From contig JAQWFD010000011.1 in the NCBI GenBank assembly GCA_028704555.1, positions 25,929-89,928 on the forward strand: a DNA stretch of 64,000 nt, in the 5' to 3' direction. Of the stretch, positions 26,854 through 36,307 are shown piece by piece (the first letter of the stretch is position 1; each line of letters starts with the position of its first letter). This stretch comes from Desulfobacterales bacterium (GTDB taxonomy: Bacteria; Desulfobacterota; Desulfobacteria; Desulfobacterales; JAQWFD01). The translations under genes and the position numbers were made by a program. The notes beneath the pieces were generated by a model. It was not told the DNA's origin, did not search any database, and saw nothing but the letters and a program-made list of their open reading frames with translations.

Positions 26854-29835
26854 ATGACATCATTCACCGATCATTACCGGGCGATTCCGGACGTTCCATT
26901 CAAAATATATTATGAGCTGATGCCTTATCGGGTCCGGGAAATCCTGCTTGTGTCCAGCCCCTATTTTTTCTTTATCATGGAAGAAGACGGCCGGCTGACA
27001 GAAAAAATCATCCATGAATATCGTGGACTCAACCTGATCAATCCTCCGCGGCTGACGTGGGTCCCTGATAGCCGGGAAGCGTTCAGAGCGCTTTCTGATA
27101 AAAAATTCGACCTGGTTATCTTTATGCCCCGTGAAGGGGACATGACACCCCGTCAATTCGGAAAACAATTAAAATCAAAACATAAAGATCTTCCTTTATT
27201 TCTTCTGGCTCACGCGACCTCGGACCTGCTGTTTGATCCAAAATATTCATATACACCCTTTGTCGATAAAACCTTCATATGGTGCGGCAATACCGATCTG
27301 ATGATTGCGCTCATCAAGAGCGTCGAAGACCGGATGAATGTCTCATTCGATACCCGGAGAGCAAGTGTAAGGGTGATTATCATGGTCGAGGATTCTCCAT
27401 ATTACTGCTCTTCGGTTCTGCCGTTATTGTATAGAGAAATCGTGGCACAGACACAAGCCGTGATGGAAGATTCGCTGAATGAGGAACATCGGATTCTGAA
27501 AATGCAGGCACGGCCCAAAATTCTTCTCGCCCAGAGTTATGAGGAAGCGTTGTCGCTTTACAAAGGATATAAGCAGCATTTGCTCTGCATCATATCGGAC
27601 ATCCGTTTCAGGAAAAACGGCGGCATCGACGATCAGGCCGGCTTTTCACTTCTCTCGAAAATAAAGGAAAAATCACCGGATATACCGTTGCTAATCTTCA
27701 GTGCAGAAGAGGCCAACCGCAAAAAAGCGCTGGAAATACCCGCCTTGTTTTTAAACAAAAGCTCGCCTTCCCTTCACATGGAAATTTCTTCTTTTTTAAT
27801 CAAGCATCTCGGATTTGGCGATTTTATCTTTCGCCTTCCGAACGGCAATGTCATTACTACCGCGGCCAATCTCAGAGAGATGGAAAAAGTTCTCCCGTCT
27901 ATCCCGCTCGACTCCATTCATCATCATGCCTCGAGACATCATTTTTCAACGTGGTTTATGGCCAGATCTGAAATCCAGCTGGCTTCGGAACTGCGGCATG
28001 TCAATGTCAACGATTTTGCCGACTCACAAACGATTAAAGAGCATCTGATCACGTGTCTCAGGCACAGGCGAAAAAATTTACAGGCAGGCGTTATAACGGA
28101 TTTTTCTTTTTTAACCTTTGATACGGATACGGATTTTATAAAGGTCGGGAAAGGCTCTTTGGGCGGGAAAGCCAGAGGGCTTGCATTTATGCTGTCACTG
28201 CTGAAACAGAACCCGGACCTGAAACGTAAATTTCAGGATGTCACGATCAATGTCCCCAGGAGCCTGGTCATTTCAACCGAAGGATTTGATTCGTTTATTA
28301 CGGAAAACAATTTAAAATCACTTTGCACAAGCAGCCACAGTGATGCGCAAATCAAACTGTTTTTTTTAAACGCAGAGCTTCCGCAATGGCTTTGCAACCA
28401 GTTGGAGCTGTTTCTCAAGGCAACCTGTTATCCTCTGGCCATACGGTCTTCGAGCCTTCTGGAAGATGACCAGTTTCATCCTTCCGCGGGCATCTACAGT
28501 ACCTACATGATCCCAAACAATCACGAGAATCTGCAAGTCCGGATGAAGCAGTTAACCAGCGCGATTAAACTGGTTTACGCTTCGACCTATCTGAACATTC
28601 CCAGGTTACTGTCCCAATCCACGGTCCATCGAACAGAAGATGAAAAAATGGCCGTTATCGTTCAGCAGCTGGTCGGCAAACCATTCGGCGACTGTTTTTA
28701 TCCGGCGATATCTGGAGTGGCCCGCTCATACAATTTTTACCCGATATCCCACATGAAACCTGAAGATGGAATCGCTCAGATTGCCCTGGGACTCGGGACA
28801 ATTGTTGTCGAAAACGCATTTGGCTTAAGATTCTGCCCGGCCTATCCGCTGGTACTCCCGCAGTTTTCTCTGGTGAACGACATCCTGGACAATTCACAAC
28901 GGTTTTTTTATGCACTCGATCTCAGGCCATCGGCGTCTTCGTTCAAATCCCCCGCTGATTTTACTCTGAAAAAAATCGATACCCATGATGCGTCAGATCA
29001 CGATGCCGTTAAATTTGCCAGCAGCACTTATTTCCCGGAAGACCGTCGAATCCGGGATTCTTTTATCAGTAAGGGGCATCACATCATCACCTTTGCCAAC
29101 ATCTTGAAATATAATGTGCTGCCACTTCCGGAAATATTATCAGAAATTCTGAAGATAGGACAAGAGGGAATGGGATCTGCCATTGAAATCGAATTCGCGG
29201 TCAATATTGCATTCCCAACCGACCAAAAACCCGAATTTTCTCTGCTTCAGATCAGGCCGATGGCGTCCGGAAAAACAAATACCCGCGTTTCCATCAAAGA
29301 TGAGGACATCTCACAGGCGCTCTGTTTTTCAACTCATAGCCTGGGCAATGGCATACAAACCGTATCGGCCATCGTCTTTGTGAAACCTGACAAATTCGAC
29401 ACGGCCCGGACGATCGACATGGCGGCCGAAATCTCTAAAATAAACCATACCTTCCAGATGAAGAAACAAAAATATCTACTGATCGGACCTGGCCGCTGGG
29501 GCTCGGCAGACCCGCATCTTGGAATCCCCGTGAAATGGAATGACATTTCGGCCGTAGCCGCCATTGTTGAAACAAAAACCGGATCACTGAGAGCTGAACC
29601 CTCTCAAGGCTCTCATTTCTTTCACAATATCACATCACACGGGATCAGTTATATCAGCATATCGGATTCGGAAAATGATTTTATCGACTGGGACTGGCTG
29701 CTGTCCCTGCCGTTTAAAAGAGAATCCCAATTTCTTAGAATCGCTGAATTCACCCCGCCGGTTACCATAAAGTCGGACGGGAAAAAATCACAGGCCTGCG
29801 TGTCAGGGCCTCGGAAAAAACCGGCGGGACCTTGA
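26854..29835 (+). CDS. Receiver-like/PEP-synthase nucleotide-binding domain fusion
   Basis: 993 aa from the ATG at 26854, which has GAGG 6 bp upstream; a GTG at 26809 has no such site. Residues 1-130 look like a degenerate receiver (ILLVSSPYFFF, FDLVIFMPREGD). Residues 170-330 form a second receiver with acidic pocket VEDSP, putative phospho-Asp in ISDIRF and Lys in FLNKSS. From about 430 it is a PPDK/PEP synthase N-terminal ATP-grasp domain (GKGSLGGKARGLAFML; LAIRSSSLLEDDQFHPSAG; GPGRWGSADPHLG). The swivelling His domain and the PEP/pyruvate barrel are absent. It is probably a signalling phosphotransferase or nucleotide-dependent regulator rather than a complete PEP synthase. Confidence 0.85.
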   Translation: MTSFTDHYRAIPDVPFKIYYELMPYRVREILLVSSPYFFFIMEEDGRLTEKIIHEYRGLNLINPPRLTWVPDSREAFRALSDKKFDLVIFMPREGDMTPRQFGKQLKSKHKDLPLFLLAHATSDLLFDPKYSYTPFVDKTFIWCGNTDLMIALIKSVEDRMNVSFDTRRASVRVIIMVEDSPYYCSSVLPLLYREIVAQTQAVMEDSLNEEHRILKMQARPKILLAQSYEEALSLYKGYKQHLLCIISDIRFRKNGGIDDQAGFSLLSKIKEKSPDIPLLIFSAEEANRKKALEIPALFLNKSSPSLHMEISSFLIKHLGFGDFIFRLPNGNVITTAANLREMEKVLPSIPLDSIHHHASRHHFSTWFMARSEIQLASELRHVNVNDFADSQTIKEHLITCLRHRRKNLQAGVITDFSFLTFDTDTDFIKVGKGSLGGKARGLAFMLSLLKQNPDLKRKFQDVTINVPRSLVISTEGFDSFITENNLKSLCTSSHSDAQIKLFFLNAELPQWLCNQLELFLKATCYPLAIRSSSLLEDDQFHPSAGIYSTYMIPNNHENLQVRMKQLTSAIKLVYASTYLNIPRLLSQSTVHRTEDEKMAVIVQQLVGKPFGDCFYPAISGVARSYNFYPISHMKPEDGIAQIALGLGTIVVENAFGLRFCPAYPLVLPQFSLVNDILDNSQRFFYALDLRPSASSFKSPADFTLKKIDTHDASDHDAVKFASSTYFPEDRRIRDSFISKGHHIITFANILKYNVLPLPEILSEILKIGQEGMGSAIEIEFAVNIAFPTDQKPEFSLLQIRPMASGKTNTRVSIKDEDISQALCFSTHSLGNGIQTVSAIVFVKPDKFDTARTIDMAAEISKINHTFQMKKQKYLLIGPGRWGSADPHLGIPVKWNDISAVAAIVETKTGSLRAEPSQGSHFFHNITSHGISYISISDSENDFIDWDWLLSLPFKRESQFLRIAEFTPPVTIKSDGKKSQACVSGPRKKPAGP

Positions 29836-29851
29836 AAACAGGCCCCGCCGG
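29821..29851 (+). terminator. GC-rich hairpin at the end of the receiver/PPDK gene
   Basis: CCGGCGGG (29821-29828) pairs with CCCGCCGG (29844-29851). It overlaps the last codons and is followed by CATTTCGATTTCTC, a weak U tract. It lies between convergent genes and may serve both. Confidence 0.6.
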
Positions 29852-29900
29852 CATTTCGATTTCTCTGTACCCCCCATTGCGTTTTCGCTATTCCCCATTT

Positions 29901-30848
29901 TCAGGCGGACTGTAAAAAATTCAGAACCATTTGTTTCACGGATCCCTTCTGCTCGGGTTCAAACCATGTAATCTCCGGATCGGCTTTAAACCATGTCATC
30001 TGGCGTTTAGCATATCGACGGGTATCCCGTTTCATAATTCGAATCGTTTCATCCCAGGAAACACGCCCCCCGATATAATCGGTCATATGCCGGTAGCCGA
30101 TCGACAGCATGGATTTGTTCGCTTGGCTGTAACCCTGATCAAGAAGGCGCTTGACTTCGTCCAGGAGCCCGGCTTCAATCATCGCATCAACCCTGTCATC
30201 GATTCTGGAATACAGCCGCTCTCTGGGCATTGTCAATCCAATTTTCAAGGCATGAAACGGACACTCTGAAAACCCATGTTCTCTGTGATACTGCGAAATG
30301 GTCTTACCGGTATGTTCATATATCTCAAGCGCCCTGACAATCCTTATTGTATCATTCGGATGTATTCTCTCTGCCGCAACCGGATCGCATTCGCACAGCC
30401 GGTCATAAAGAAACCCGGCACCTTTATCGAGGGCAATCCGTTTCAAGCGGTTTCGAATCGTTGCATTTGATAAACCTTCCATAAACAGGCCGTGGATAAG
30501 CGCCTTGATATAAAGCCCTGTCCCCCCGACTATAAGCGGAACTTTCCGGCTGTCGTCAAGTTCCCGGATTATCGCTGTGGCCATGTTTACAAATTTTGCC
30601 GCATCAAATGCCGCATCCGGGTCCACCACATCTATCAAATGGTGCGATACGAGAGACTGCTCAGAAGGCGTTGGTTTTGCAGTTCCAATATCCATATACC
30701 GATAGATCTGCATGGAATCGGCGCTGATTATTTCGCCACGAAGCTCCTGCGCCAGGTGAACCGCCAAAGACGTTTTCCCGGAACCCGTGGGGCCGCAGAT
30801 AACAACAACTTTAATTTTTTCAAAAACAGCGTCCATGTTCCTCTTCAT
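29901..30848 (-). CDS. miaA: tRNA dimethylallyltransferase MiaA
   Basis: 315 aa. P-loop VVICGPTGSGKTSLA at the N-terminus, then GEIISADSMQIYRYMDIGTAKP (DSMQIYR is the tRNA/DMAPP-site block), HHLIDVVDP, and PLIVGGTGLYIKAL. It adds dimethylallyl to A37 of tRNAs reading UNN codons. The product is the substrate of MiaB, encoded at 47314-48738. Start: the ATG at 30848 is taken; the in-frame ATG 4 codons on has AAGAGGA closer to it and may be the real one. Confidence 0.96.
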   Translation of the reverse strand: MKRNMDAVFEKIKVVVICGPTGSGKTSLAVHLAQELRGEIISADSMQIYRYMDIGTAKPTPSEQSLVSHHLIDVVDPDAAFDAAKFVNMATAIIRELDDSRKVPLIVGGTGLYIKALIHGLFMEGLSNATIRNRLKRIALDKGAGFLYDRLCECDPVAAERIHPNDTIRIVRALEIYEHTGKTISQYHREHGFSECPFHALKIGLTMPRERLYSRIDDRVDAMIEAGLLDEVKRLLDQGYSQANKSMLSIGYRHMTDYIGGRVSWDETIRIMKRDTRRYAKRQMTWFKADPEITWFEPEQKGSVKQMVLNFLQSA

Positions 30849-31046
30849 CGTCCCGTGAATTGCAGCAAACAGCCCATCACAATGTGATTATCATTTAACT
30901 ATCCGGTTTTATATTATATTCAATCATCAATCCTGGCACACACTCAGGAAATATTATTGACAACATGGTATCATTAAGATAGATTTTTTTAAATGTTTAT
31001 TAAATTGATAAAGTCTATGCGGAATACATAAGAAGGAGGGGCTTAG

Positions 31047-31364
31047 ATGCCAGTGGTTGAATTTCAAGGTAAAACATTCATCACCGATGAAGACGGATTT
31101 ATCAATTCTTATGAGGCCTGGTGCATGGAGTGGGTTCAATTTGTAAAAAAGGAAGAAGGAATCGATGATCTTTCTGAAGATCACTGGAAAGTGATCAATA
31201 CCCTTCAGGATTATTATCAAAAAAATGGTATCGCCCCGATGGTTCGTATATTGTCGAAAGTGACCGGATTCAAATTAAAACATATCTATGAGCTTTTCCC
31301 TTCCGGACCCGGCAAGGGGGCGTGCAAAATGGCAGGCTTGCCAAAACCTACCGGTTGTGTGTAA
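31047..31364 (+). CDS. dsrC: DsrC-type sulfur carrier protein
   Basis: 105 aa with AGGAGGGG before the ATG. It ends in GACKMAGLPKPTGCV, carrying both conserved cysteines (C93 and C104, ten residues between them) that form the trisulfide with DsrAB during sulfite reduction. TusE-only relatives lack one of them. The core LEDHWKV-type helix (LSEDHWKVINTLQDYY) and ITDEDGFI block fit the family. This is the strongest metabolic marker in the window: it indicates dissimilatory sulfur metabolism, with electrons passed from DsrC trisulfide to DsrMKJOP. No dsrAB is nearby. Confidence 0.95.
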   Translation: MPVVEFQGKTFITDEDGFINSYEAWCMEWVQFVKKEEGIDDLSEDHWKVINTLQDYYQKNGIAPMVRILSKVTGFKLKHIYELFPSGPGKGACKMAGLPKPTGCV

Positions 31365-31420
31365 CGGCTGAGCACCTCTGATCTTTACCCGGCGCATAAC
31401 ATCTGTACATGACTTCACAT

Positions 31421-31452
31421 AAACCCTGCCTGCGGTACGGGTTTTTCTTTTT
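31421..31452 (+). terminator. Rho-independent terminator after dsrC
   Basis: AAACCC (31421-31426) pairs with GGGTTT (31439-31444), with partial inner pairing, followed by a T-rich run to 31452. It separates dsrC from yjbQ. Confidence 0.75.
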
Positions 31453-31469
31453 AGAATAAAGCGGGGGCA

Positions 31470-31868
31470 ATGATGATTCTTACTGTAAAATCCGCTCATC
31501 AGACCGAACTGATCGATATCACATCCGATATTCAGAATCTGATTCAAAGCAGCCGGATTCGTGACGGGATCTGTTTCCTGTTTACACCCCACACAACCGC
31601 CGCTGTAACGATTAACGAAAATGCCGACCCGGACGTAACGTCTGATATGCTGATGGTATTAAATCAGCTGGTTCCCTGGAAGGCTGCCTATCGACATGCG
31701 GAAGGAAACTCGCCGGCGCATGTAAAGTCCACCCTTGTCGGTGCATCCGAACTCATTGAAATCGCAGAAAACAAACTGGTATTAGGTACCTGGCAGGGTA
31801 TATTTTTTTGCGAGTTTGACGGCCCTCGCACCAGAAAATTGCATGTGCGCCTGATACCCGCATCATAA
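31470..31868 (+). CDS. yjbQ: YjbQ/UPF0047 family protein
   Basis: 132 aa, the full family length. Signature blocks: GICFLFTPHTTAAVTINENADPDV (PHTTA and NENADP blocks), HAEGNSPAHVKSTLVG, and LGTWQGIFFCEFDGPRTRK. Some members show thiamine-phosphate synthase activity in vitro, but the physiological role is unclear. GCGGGGGCA is the likely ribosome site. The next gene starts 15 bp downstream, so the two are probably co-transcribed. Confidence 0.92.
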   Translation: MMILTVKSAHQTELIDITSDIQNLIQSSRIRDGICFLFTPHTTAAVTINENADPDVTSDMLMVLNQLVPWKAAYRHAEGNSPAHVKSTLVGASELIEIAENKLVLGTWQGIFFCEFDGPRTRKLHVRLIPAS

Positions 31869-31883
31869 AGGAAGGAAGCATGT

Positions 31884-32339
31884 ATGTCAGCTTTGGATGA
31901 TACGGACAAACGACTTCTCAATCGGATACAGTCTGATTTTCCCATCACATCAAGGCCCTTTCAGACGATTGCGGACGATATCGGTCTTTCTGAAAATGAA
32001 GTTTTAGATCGAATCGGCCAGTTGAAAGCCAGCGGTATTATTCGCCGGATCGGCGCCAATTTTGTTCCGGCAAAGCTGGGGTATGTGAGCACACTGTGCG
32101 CAGCAAAAGTCCCGGAACACAGAATCGAATTTTTTGCTCAGACAGTAAACCGCTACACGGGGGTAACTCACCATTATCTCAGAGAAAATGAATTTAATAT
32201 CTGGTTTACTTTTATTGCATCATCCATGGAAAAAATTGACCAATATCTGAATGATATTTCCCGGGAGACCGGAATAACAGAAATTCTGAATCTTCCTGCA
32301 ACAAATGTGTTTAAAATTAAAGCCGAGTTCGGACTTTAG
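31884..32339 (+). CDS. Lrp/AsnC-like protein, probable siroheme decarboxylase subunit
   Basis: 151 aa. N-terminal winged helix (LDDTDKRLLNRIQSDFPI; LKASGIIRRIGANF) and a C-terminal AsnC-like ferredoxin fold (VTHHYLRENEFNIWFTFIA). The IRRIGANF and HHYLRE(N/D)xxN(L/I)WFT pattern is typical of AhbA/AhbB, which convert siroheme to didecarboxysiroheme in the alternative haem pathway of sulfate reducers. I cannot tell AhbA from AhbB, and its partner subunit is not adjacent. A plain Lrp-type regulator is the alternative. Confidence 0.8.
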   Translation: MSALDDTDKRLLNRIQSDFPITSRPFQTIADDIGLSENEVLDRIGQLKASGIIRRIGANFVPAKLGYVSTLCAAKVPEHRIEFFAQTVNRYTGVTHHYLRENEFNIWFTFIASSMEKIDQYLNDISRETGITEILNLPATNVFKIKAEFGL

Positions 32340-32386
32340 AAACCCCTTCGATTAAATCCGCGAATTCTTTCTTCAAGTTATTGGAT

Positions 32387-32407
32387 GGCGCCGTTGTATT
32401 CGGCGCC
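32387..32407 (+). terminator. Hairpin after the AhbA/B-like gene
   Basis: GGCGCCG (32387-32393) pairs perfectly with CGGCGCC (32401-32407) around a 7-nt loop, followed by TTCTGTGTG. It lies between convergent genes. The U tract is weak. Confidence 0.6.
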
Positions 32408-32438
32408 TTCTGTGTGATGGTATCTGGAACCGGACATA

Positions 32439-33407
32439 TCATCCTCGCCGGACAAAATCATGCAGGCCCACCGAAAGGAACCGATTCACATACGTTTCAA
32501 TTCGGCCGACGATCATCGAACATGGCAGGGTCAACATGAGATACAAAAGGGCTACGGTGATCCATATTTCAAATGTCAAATACGTTGCCGATATCAGTTC
32601 CATTCCCTGGAAAGTGAGCTCCTGAATGGAGATGACCGAAACGATAGCCGAATCTTTAATTGTCGAGATGAACTGACCGGTCAGGGGCGGCAGAACACGT
32701 CCAAACGCCTGCGGTAAGACCACGTATCGCATCTGCTGCCATTTTGACAGCCCCATAGCGCAAGCCGCTTCCCATTGCCCTTTTTCAACAGACTGGATGC
32801 CGGCCCTGACAATTTCCGTAATATATGCCCCCTCAAAAACCGCCAGGGTAACGGTTGCCGATAAAAACTCATTGAGCAGCGTGGGCGGTGCAAATAAAAC
32901 AGCCATGACCCACTGAACCGGCCAGGAACTGTTTCGGACAAATTCTTCGACACCCAGCACCGGGAGGAACTGTTCGCTGACGAAAAAATAAAAAATAAAA
33001 ATCAGAACCAGCGGCGGAATGTTTCGCATCAGCTCCACATAGGTTCCGGACACCAGTCTTTTGAACAGACTTTGGCTGATACGGCACAATCCCATCACCG
33101 TTCCGATGAACATCGCAAGGACCGTGCCCCAGGCACTCAGACGAATCGTGGTAAACAGCCCCTGCATCAGCAGATTTGCCACCCACTTTTCATTTTCCGC
33201 ATCATACCGGAACAAATACTGGGGGATAATCTTCCAGTTCCATTTATAATGAAGTCCCACGTTGATTCTGTAACCAATATATAACACGGCGGCGATCAGC
33301 AGCAGCGCAATGAATATATCTAATCTTGAAATTAAATACTTACGGTATCTCAAAAGCGGTCCTGGAGGCAAATTCGGGTTATTGGATTCATTGAGTTTGC
33401 CGGGCAT
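32439..33407 (-). CDS. Polar amino-acid ABC transporter permease (second)
   Basis: 322 aa from the ATG at 33407, 6 bp after the stop of the binding-protein gene; a GTG at 33434 overlapping that gene is the alternative. HisM/GlnP-type permease: membrane helices near the N-terminus (IFIALLLIAAVLYIGY) and through the core (LVLIFIFYFFVSEQF), and the EAA loop (EAACAMGLSKWQQMRYVVLPQA) for contact with the ATPase. The N-terminal extension with an extra helix and a periplasmic segment is shared with the sister permease at 34320-35138, so the two likely form a heterodimer. Confidence 0.9.
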   Translation of the reverse strand: MPGKLNESNNPNLPPGPLLRYRKYLISRLDIFIALLLIAAVLYIGYRINVGLHYKWNWKIIPQYLFRYDAENEKWVANLLMQGLFTTIRLSAWGTVLAMFIGTVMGLCRISQSLFKRLVSGTYVELMRNIPPLVLIFIFYFFVSEQFLPVLGVEEFVRNSSWPVQWVMAVLFAPPTLLNEFLSATVTLAVFEGAYITEIVRAGIQSVEKGQWEAACAMGLSKWQQMRYVVLPQAFGRVLPPLTGQFISTIKDSAIVSVISIQELTFQGMELISATYLTFEIWITVALLYLMLTLPCSMIVGRIETYVNRFLSVGLHDFVRRG

Positions 33408-33412
33408 CCGGC

Positions 33413-34243
33413 CTATTGAATCATGGGCTCCCACAATCGGGTGTCAAACCAGTAGCGTTTTCGTTCCTTTAACCAGCCTTCCTCCTCAACAACACGAATC
33501 CAGCTGTCGACAAAATTCAGTGTATCTACATCTCCTTTTCTCAAGGCAAATCCAATGGGCTCTCTGGTAAAGGTATCGGACAGGGGCAAAAACAGTTTAT
33601 CCGGATACTTGAGCGCCTGGAAACCGGGCGTGGGAGCTGATCCGACTACACCGTAAACCCTGCCGTTCAAAAGCTCCTGATAGGCCTGGGACTCATCGTC
33701 AAACAGACTCAGGGTAGCATCCGGCATGAACCGTCTGGCCGCTGTCACCGCTGTAGAGCCCAGTCTCGCTGCCAGCGATACGCCCGGTTTATTAAAATCC
33801 TCCAGCGAATTAAATCCCTCTGCAAGCTTCTTATGGGCGACGATAGACATGCCGGTATAATCATAAGGGATGCTGAAATTCACCTTCAGGTTACGGTTGG
33901 GGAGAATTCCCATTCCGCCGATAATGATATCAAATTTGCCGGTAATCAAGGCCGGGATAATCCCGGCCCATTTGGTCGGAACGAATTCTACATTCACCCC
34001 CATATCCTGAGCAAGTCGTGTAGCCACATCGATTTCAAACCCGATCAGCCTGCCGGTTTTATCCTTCATGGCCCATGGCACAAACGTGGACATCCCCACC
34101 CGAAGCACCCCCTGTTTCATCACCCGCTCCAGCGCACTCTCCGCTTGCGGCGCGGTAGGCGTTGGCTCATTCGAGCAGCCCGAAAAGCAGCCCATCAACG
34201 CTATAATCAATAACATCACAGATAGTTGTCGCCCGGATTGCAT
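33413..34243 (-). CDS. Amino-acid ABC transporter substrate-binding lipoprotein
   Basis: 276 aa with GGGAGGTG before the ATG. Lipoprotein signal peptide (VMLLIIALMGCFSGC; lipid-modified Cys 19 or 23). SBP family 3 core: VLRVGMSTFVPWAMKD, GFEIDVATRLAQDMG, FDIIIGGMGILPNR, VNFSIPYDYTG. The arrangement between the two permease genes indicates one uptake system for a polar or acidic amino acid. The ligand cannot be read from sequence. Confidence 0.92.
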   Translation of the reverse strand: MQSGRQLSVMLLIIALMGCFSGCSNEPTPTAPQAESALERVMKQGVLRVGMSTFVPWAMKDKTGRLIGFEIDVATRLAQDMGVNVEFVPTKWAGIIPALITGKFDIIIGGMGILPNRNLKVNFSIPYDYTGMSIVAHKKLAEGFNSLEDFNKPGVSLAARLGSTAVTAARRFMPDATLSLFDDESQAYQELLNGRVYGVVGSAPTPGFQALKYPDKLFLPLSDTFTREPIGFALRKGDVDTLNFVDSWIRVVEEEGWLKERKRYWFDTRLWEPMIQ

Positions 34244-34319
34244 CCGGCACCTCCCTTGTATGCATATATTGATGGTTAGGGTCGAGGTAAAAGCAAATAA
34301 TGTGATTTCACTCGACCGG

Positions 34320-35138
34320 TCACGTCTCGACTTTGAAACGTTTTTCCAACCTCTGGACGCCCATCGAAATTACCATGGCCAGGACCAGATAAATTCCCGC
34401 AAGCACAAACCAGATTTCAAACGTCAGATAGGTTTCGGAAATAATTGCCTGCCCCTGCATGGTCAGGTCATATATGGCAATGGTACTTACCAGCGCAGAA
34501 TCTTTAAGCAGGGATATGCTCTGTCCGGTCAGGGGGGGAAGAATTCTGCGAACGGCTTGAGGAAAAATAATGAATCGGCAGGTCTGAAAACCTGTAAAAC
34601 CCTGGCTGTAAGCCGCCTCCCACTGGCTTTTATGAATTGAAACAATGCCGGCCCGAAAAATTTCAGATGCATATGCCCCCTCAAACAGACTCAATGCCAG
34701 CACAGCGGAGGTAAACCGACCGATATCGAGGACCGGTGATATGACGAAATAAATGAAAAACAGTTGAACCAGAAGCGGCGTATTGCGGATAAGTTCGATG
34801 TATCCCCTGGCCAGAATTTTTGCCAGAAACGAATCGGAGAGTCGAAACAGCGCCGATAACAGACCAAAAAAAAACATTGCGACTAAACTATATACCGTGA
34901 TGCGGACGGTTACGATCAGTCCGTCAAGAAGGGGTCCGATGACAAATCGGCCATCATCAAATGAGCAGACATACCGGAAAACACGATACCACTGCCAGTT
35001 GTAACCTGTTTTCTCCGTACCGCGGTACATCAGCCAGATGATGAAACCGGCAGCTGCAAGGAACTTGAGAATGTCTGCCAGGGGCAAACCGATCAGTTTA
35101 TGGAATTTGTTTTTCAAAGGCAGACAAATTCGTTTCAT
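34320..35138 (-). CDS. Polar amino-acid ABC transporter permease (first)
   Basis: 272 aa, related to the permease at 32439-33407. It has the EAA loop EAAYSQGFTGFQTCRFIIFPQA, the LIRNTPLLVQLFFIYF helix block typical of GlnP/HisQ proteins, and an N-terminal helix (ILKFLAAAGFIIWLMY). It lies 19 bp downstream of the hydrolase gene and 76 bp upstream of the binding protein. No gene for the ABC ATPase is found within the window. Confidence 0.9.
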   Translation of the reverse strand: MKRICLPLKNKFHKLIGLPLADILKFLAAAGFIIWLMYRGTEKTGYNWQWYRVFRYVCSFDDGRFVIGPLLDGLIVTVRITVYSLVAMFFFGLLSALFRLSDSFLAKILARGYIELIRNTPLLVQLFFIYFVISPVLDIGRFTSAVLALSLFEGAYASEIFRAGIVSIHKSQWEAAYSQGFTGFQTCRFIIFPQAVRRILPPLTGQSISLLKDSALVSTIAIYDLTMQGQAIISETYLTFEIWFVLAGIYLVLAMVISMGVQRLEKRFKVET

Positions 35139-35157
35139 TTCTCATGAGAGTACCCGT

Positions 35158-35964
35158 TTATGGATGTATCGCTTTATCCGTTATTTTTTTTACGGCCCCC
35201 ATATACGCTGTAAATCCGCAAGATAAAATATCATTATGATTCGCTTCGGGGATTTTAAGTAATTGTTTATCTTCAGCGCCGCAGGCATCATATAATGCCT
35301 GAGCATCACGAAACGGGATGATATGATCCCACTCTGCATGAATAATCAACACGGGTCTGTCAACTACCCGAATTTTTTCCAGGTGATGAAATCCGTTTTC
35401 TTCCGTCAATTTGAGGGATGCAACCCGAACACCGAGCACCTTCAACAGTGCAAGGGTATAAGCAAATCCGCTTTCGATGATCAGCCCGCCGATATCACGG
35501 TTATAGCATGCGGCCAGTTCAAGGGCTGATGCGCTTCCCATGGATCTGCCCATAATGATCAATGGCCCGGTATATCCATTGGTCTTCAGCCATTGCCGTA
35601 TAAACCTGAAAATCGCATGACTGTCATTGAGCATCCAGCTGACGCCGGGAGTGCCGTTCGATCGTCCGTAACCCCGGTAATCCACCGCAATGAAGTTGAT
35701 CCCCATCCGGTTGTAGACGGGACCGAGTTCATCATAATCCGCCACGATTTCGCCATTGCCATGGAAAAAAACAACGTTGCCGCCAGCGGATTTCGACATA
35801 TGAAACCGGGCGCCGATGTTGATCCCCTTATCCACAGGAATCAACACATCCTGTGCAAAAACGGAGGTGTCAGCCATTTTACTTTCCGGCCGGGGATAAA
35901 ACATGCACACGGCAATTTCCGGATGATCCAGCGTTGAGTAATCTTCTTTCAAACTATCATTCAT
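35158..35964 (-). CDS. Alpha/beta hydrolase, serine type
   Basis: 268 aa. Oxyanion motif FFHGNGE, nucleophile elbow GRSMGSA (Ser in IIMGRSMGSASALE), acid in HAEWDHIIP, and His in EANHNDI. This is the full catalytic triad. It resembles the BEM46/YpfH-like cytoplasmic hydrolases. The substrate is unknown. It starts a run that continues into the transporter genes with 19-bp spacing, so it may be co-transcribed with them. Confidence 0.88.
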   Translation of the reverse strand: MNDSLKEDYSTLDHPEIAVCMFYPRPESKMADTSVFAQDVLIPVDKGINIGARFHMSKSAGGNVVFFHGNGEIVADYDELGPVYNRMGINFIAVDYRGYGRSNGTPGVSWMLNDSHAIFRFIRQWLKTNGYTGPLIIMGRSMGSASALELAACYNRDIGGLIIESGFAYTLALLKVLGVRVASLKLTEENGFHHLEKIRVVDRPVLIIHAEWDHIIPFRDAQALYDACGAEDKQLLKIPEANHNDILSCGFTAYMGAVKKITDKAIHP

Positions 35965-36307
35965 CTGATATTTTCCGTGGACGATCCGACCGGATACGAA
36001 ATAGCATGAAATACAATTTCAAAATGAACCGGACCGGAACATTTTTTTATGATGGACAAAAAGATGGATGGGAATGAGGCTGACCTTGCTGATCTATGAT
36101 TAACACGCTAACAGGTTACCGCAAATTTGTAAAGACCGAAGCAGGGGGAGAAAAGTACAGAGCTGAGTGCCGAGTTAAGGAAGAAGAGCCGTGCTGAGTG
36201 CCGGGGACTGAGAAAAAAGAGGGTAAGCAGCAGGCAGCGGTAATAAAAGCCAAGGTGATGAAAGGTTCTTGATTTGCTGCCGGCTGCCTGCTCCATACTG
36301 CCTGCGT
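35965..36307. other. Intergenic stretch with an inverted repeat
   Basis: 343 bp with no credible gene. AGCAGGCAGC (36229-36238) is the reverse complement of GCTGCCTGCT (36283-36292). GTGCTGAGTGCCG-like words around 36160-36205 belong to the repeat-rich intergenic style of this genome. Confidence 0.6.
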
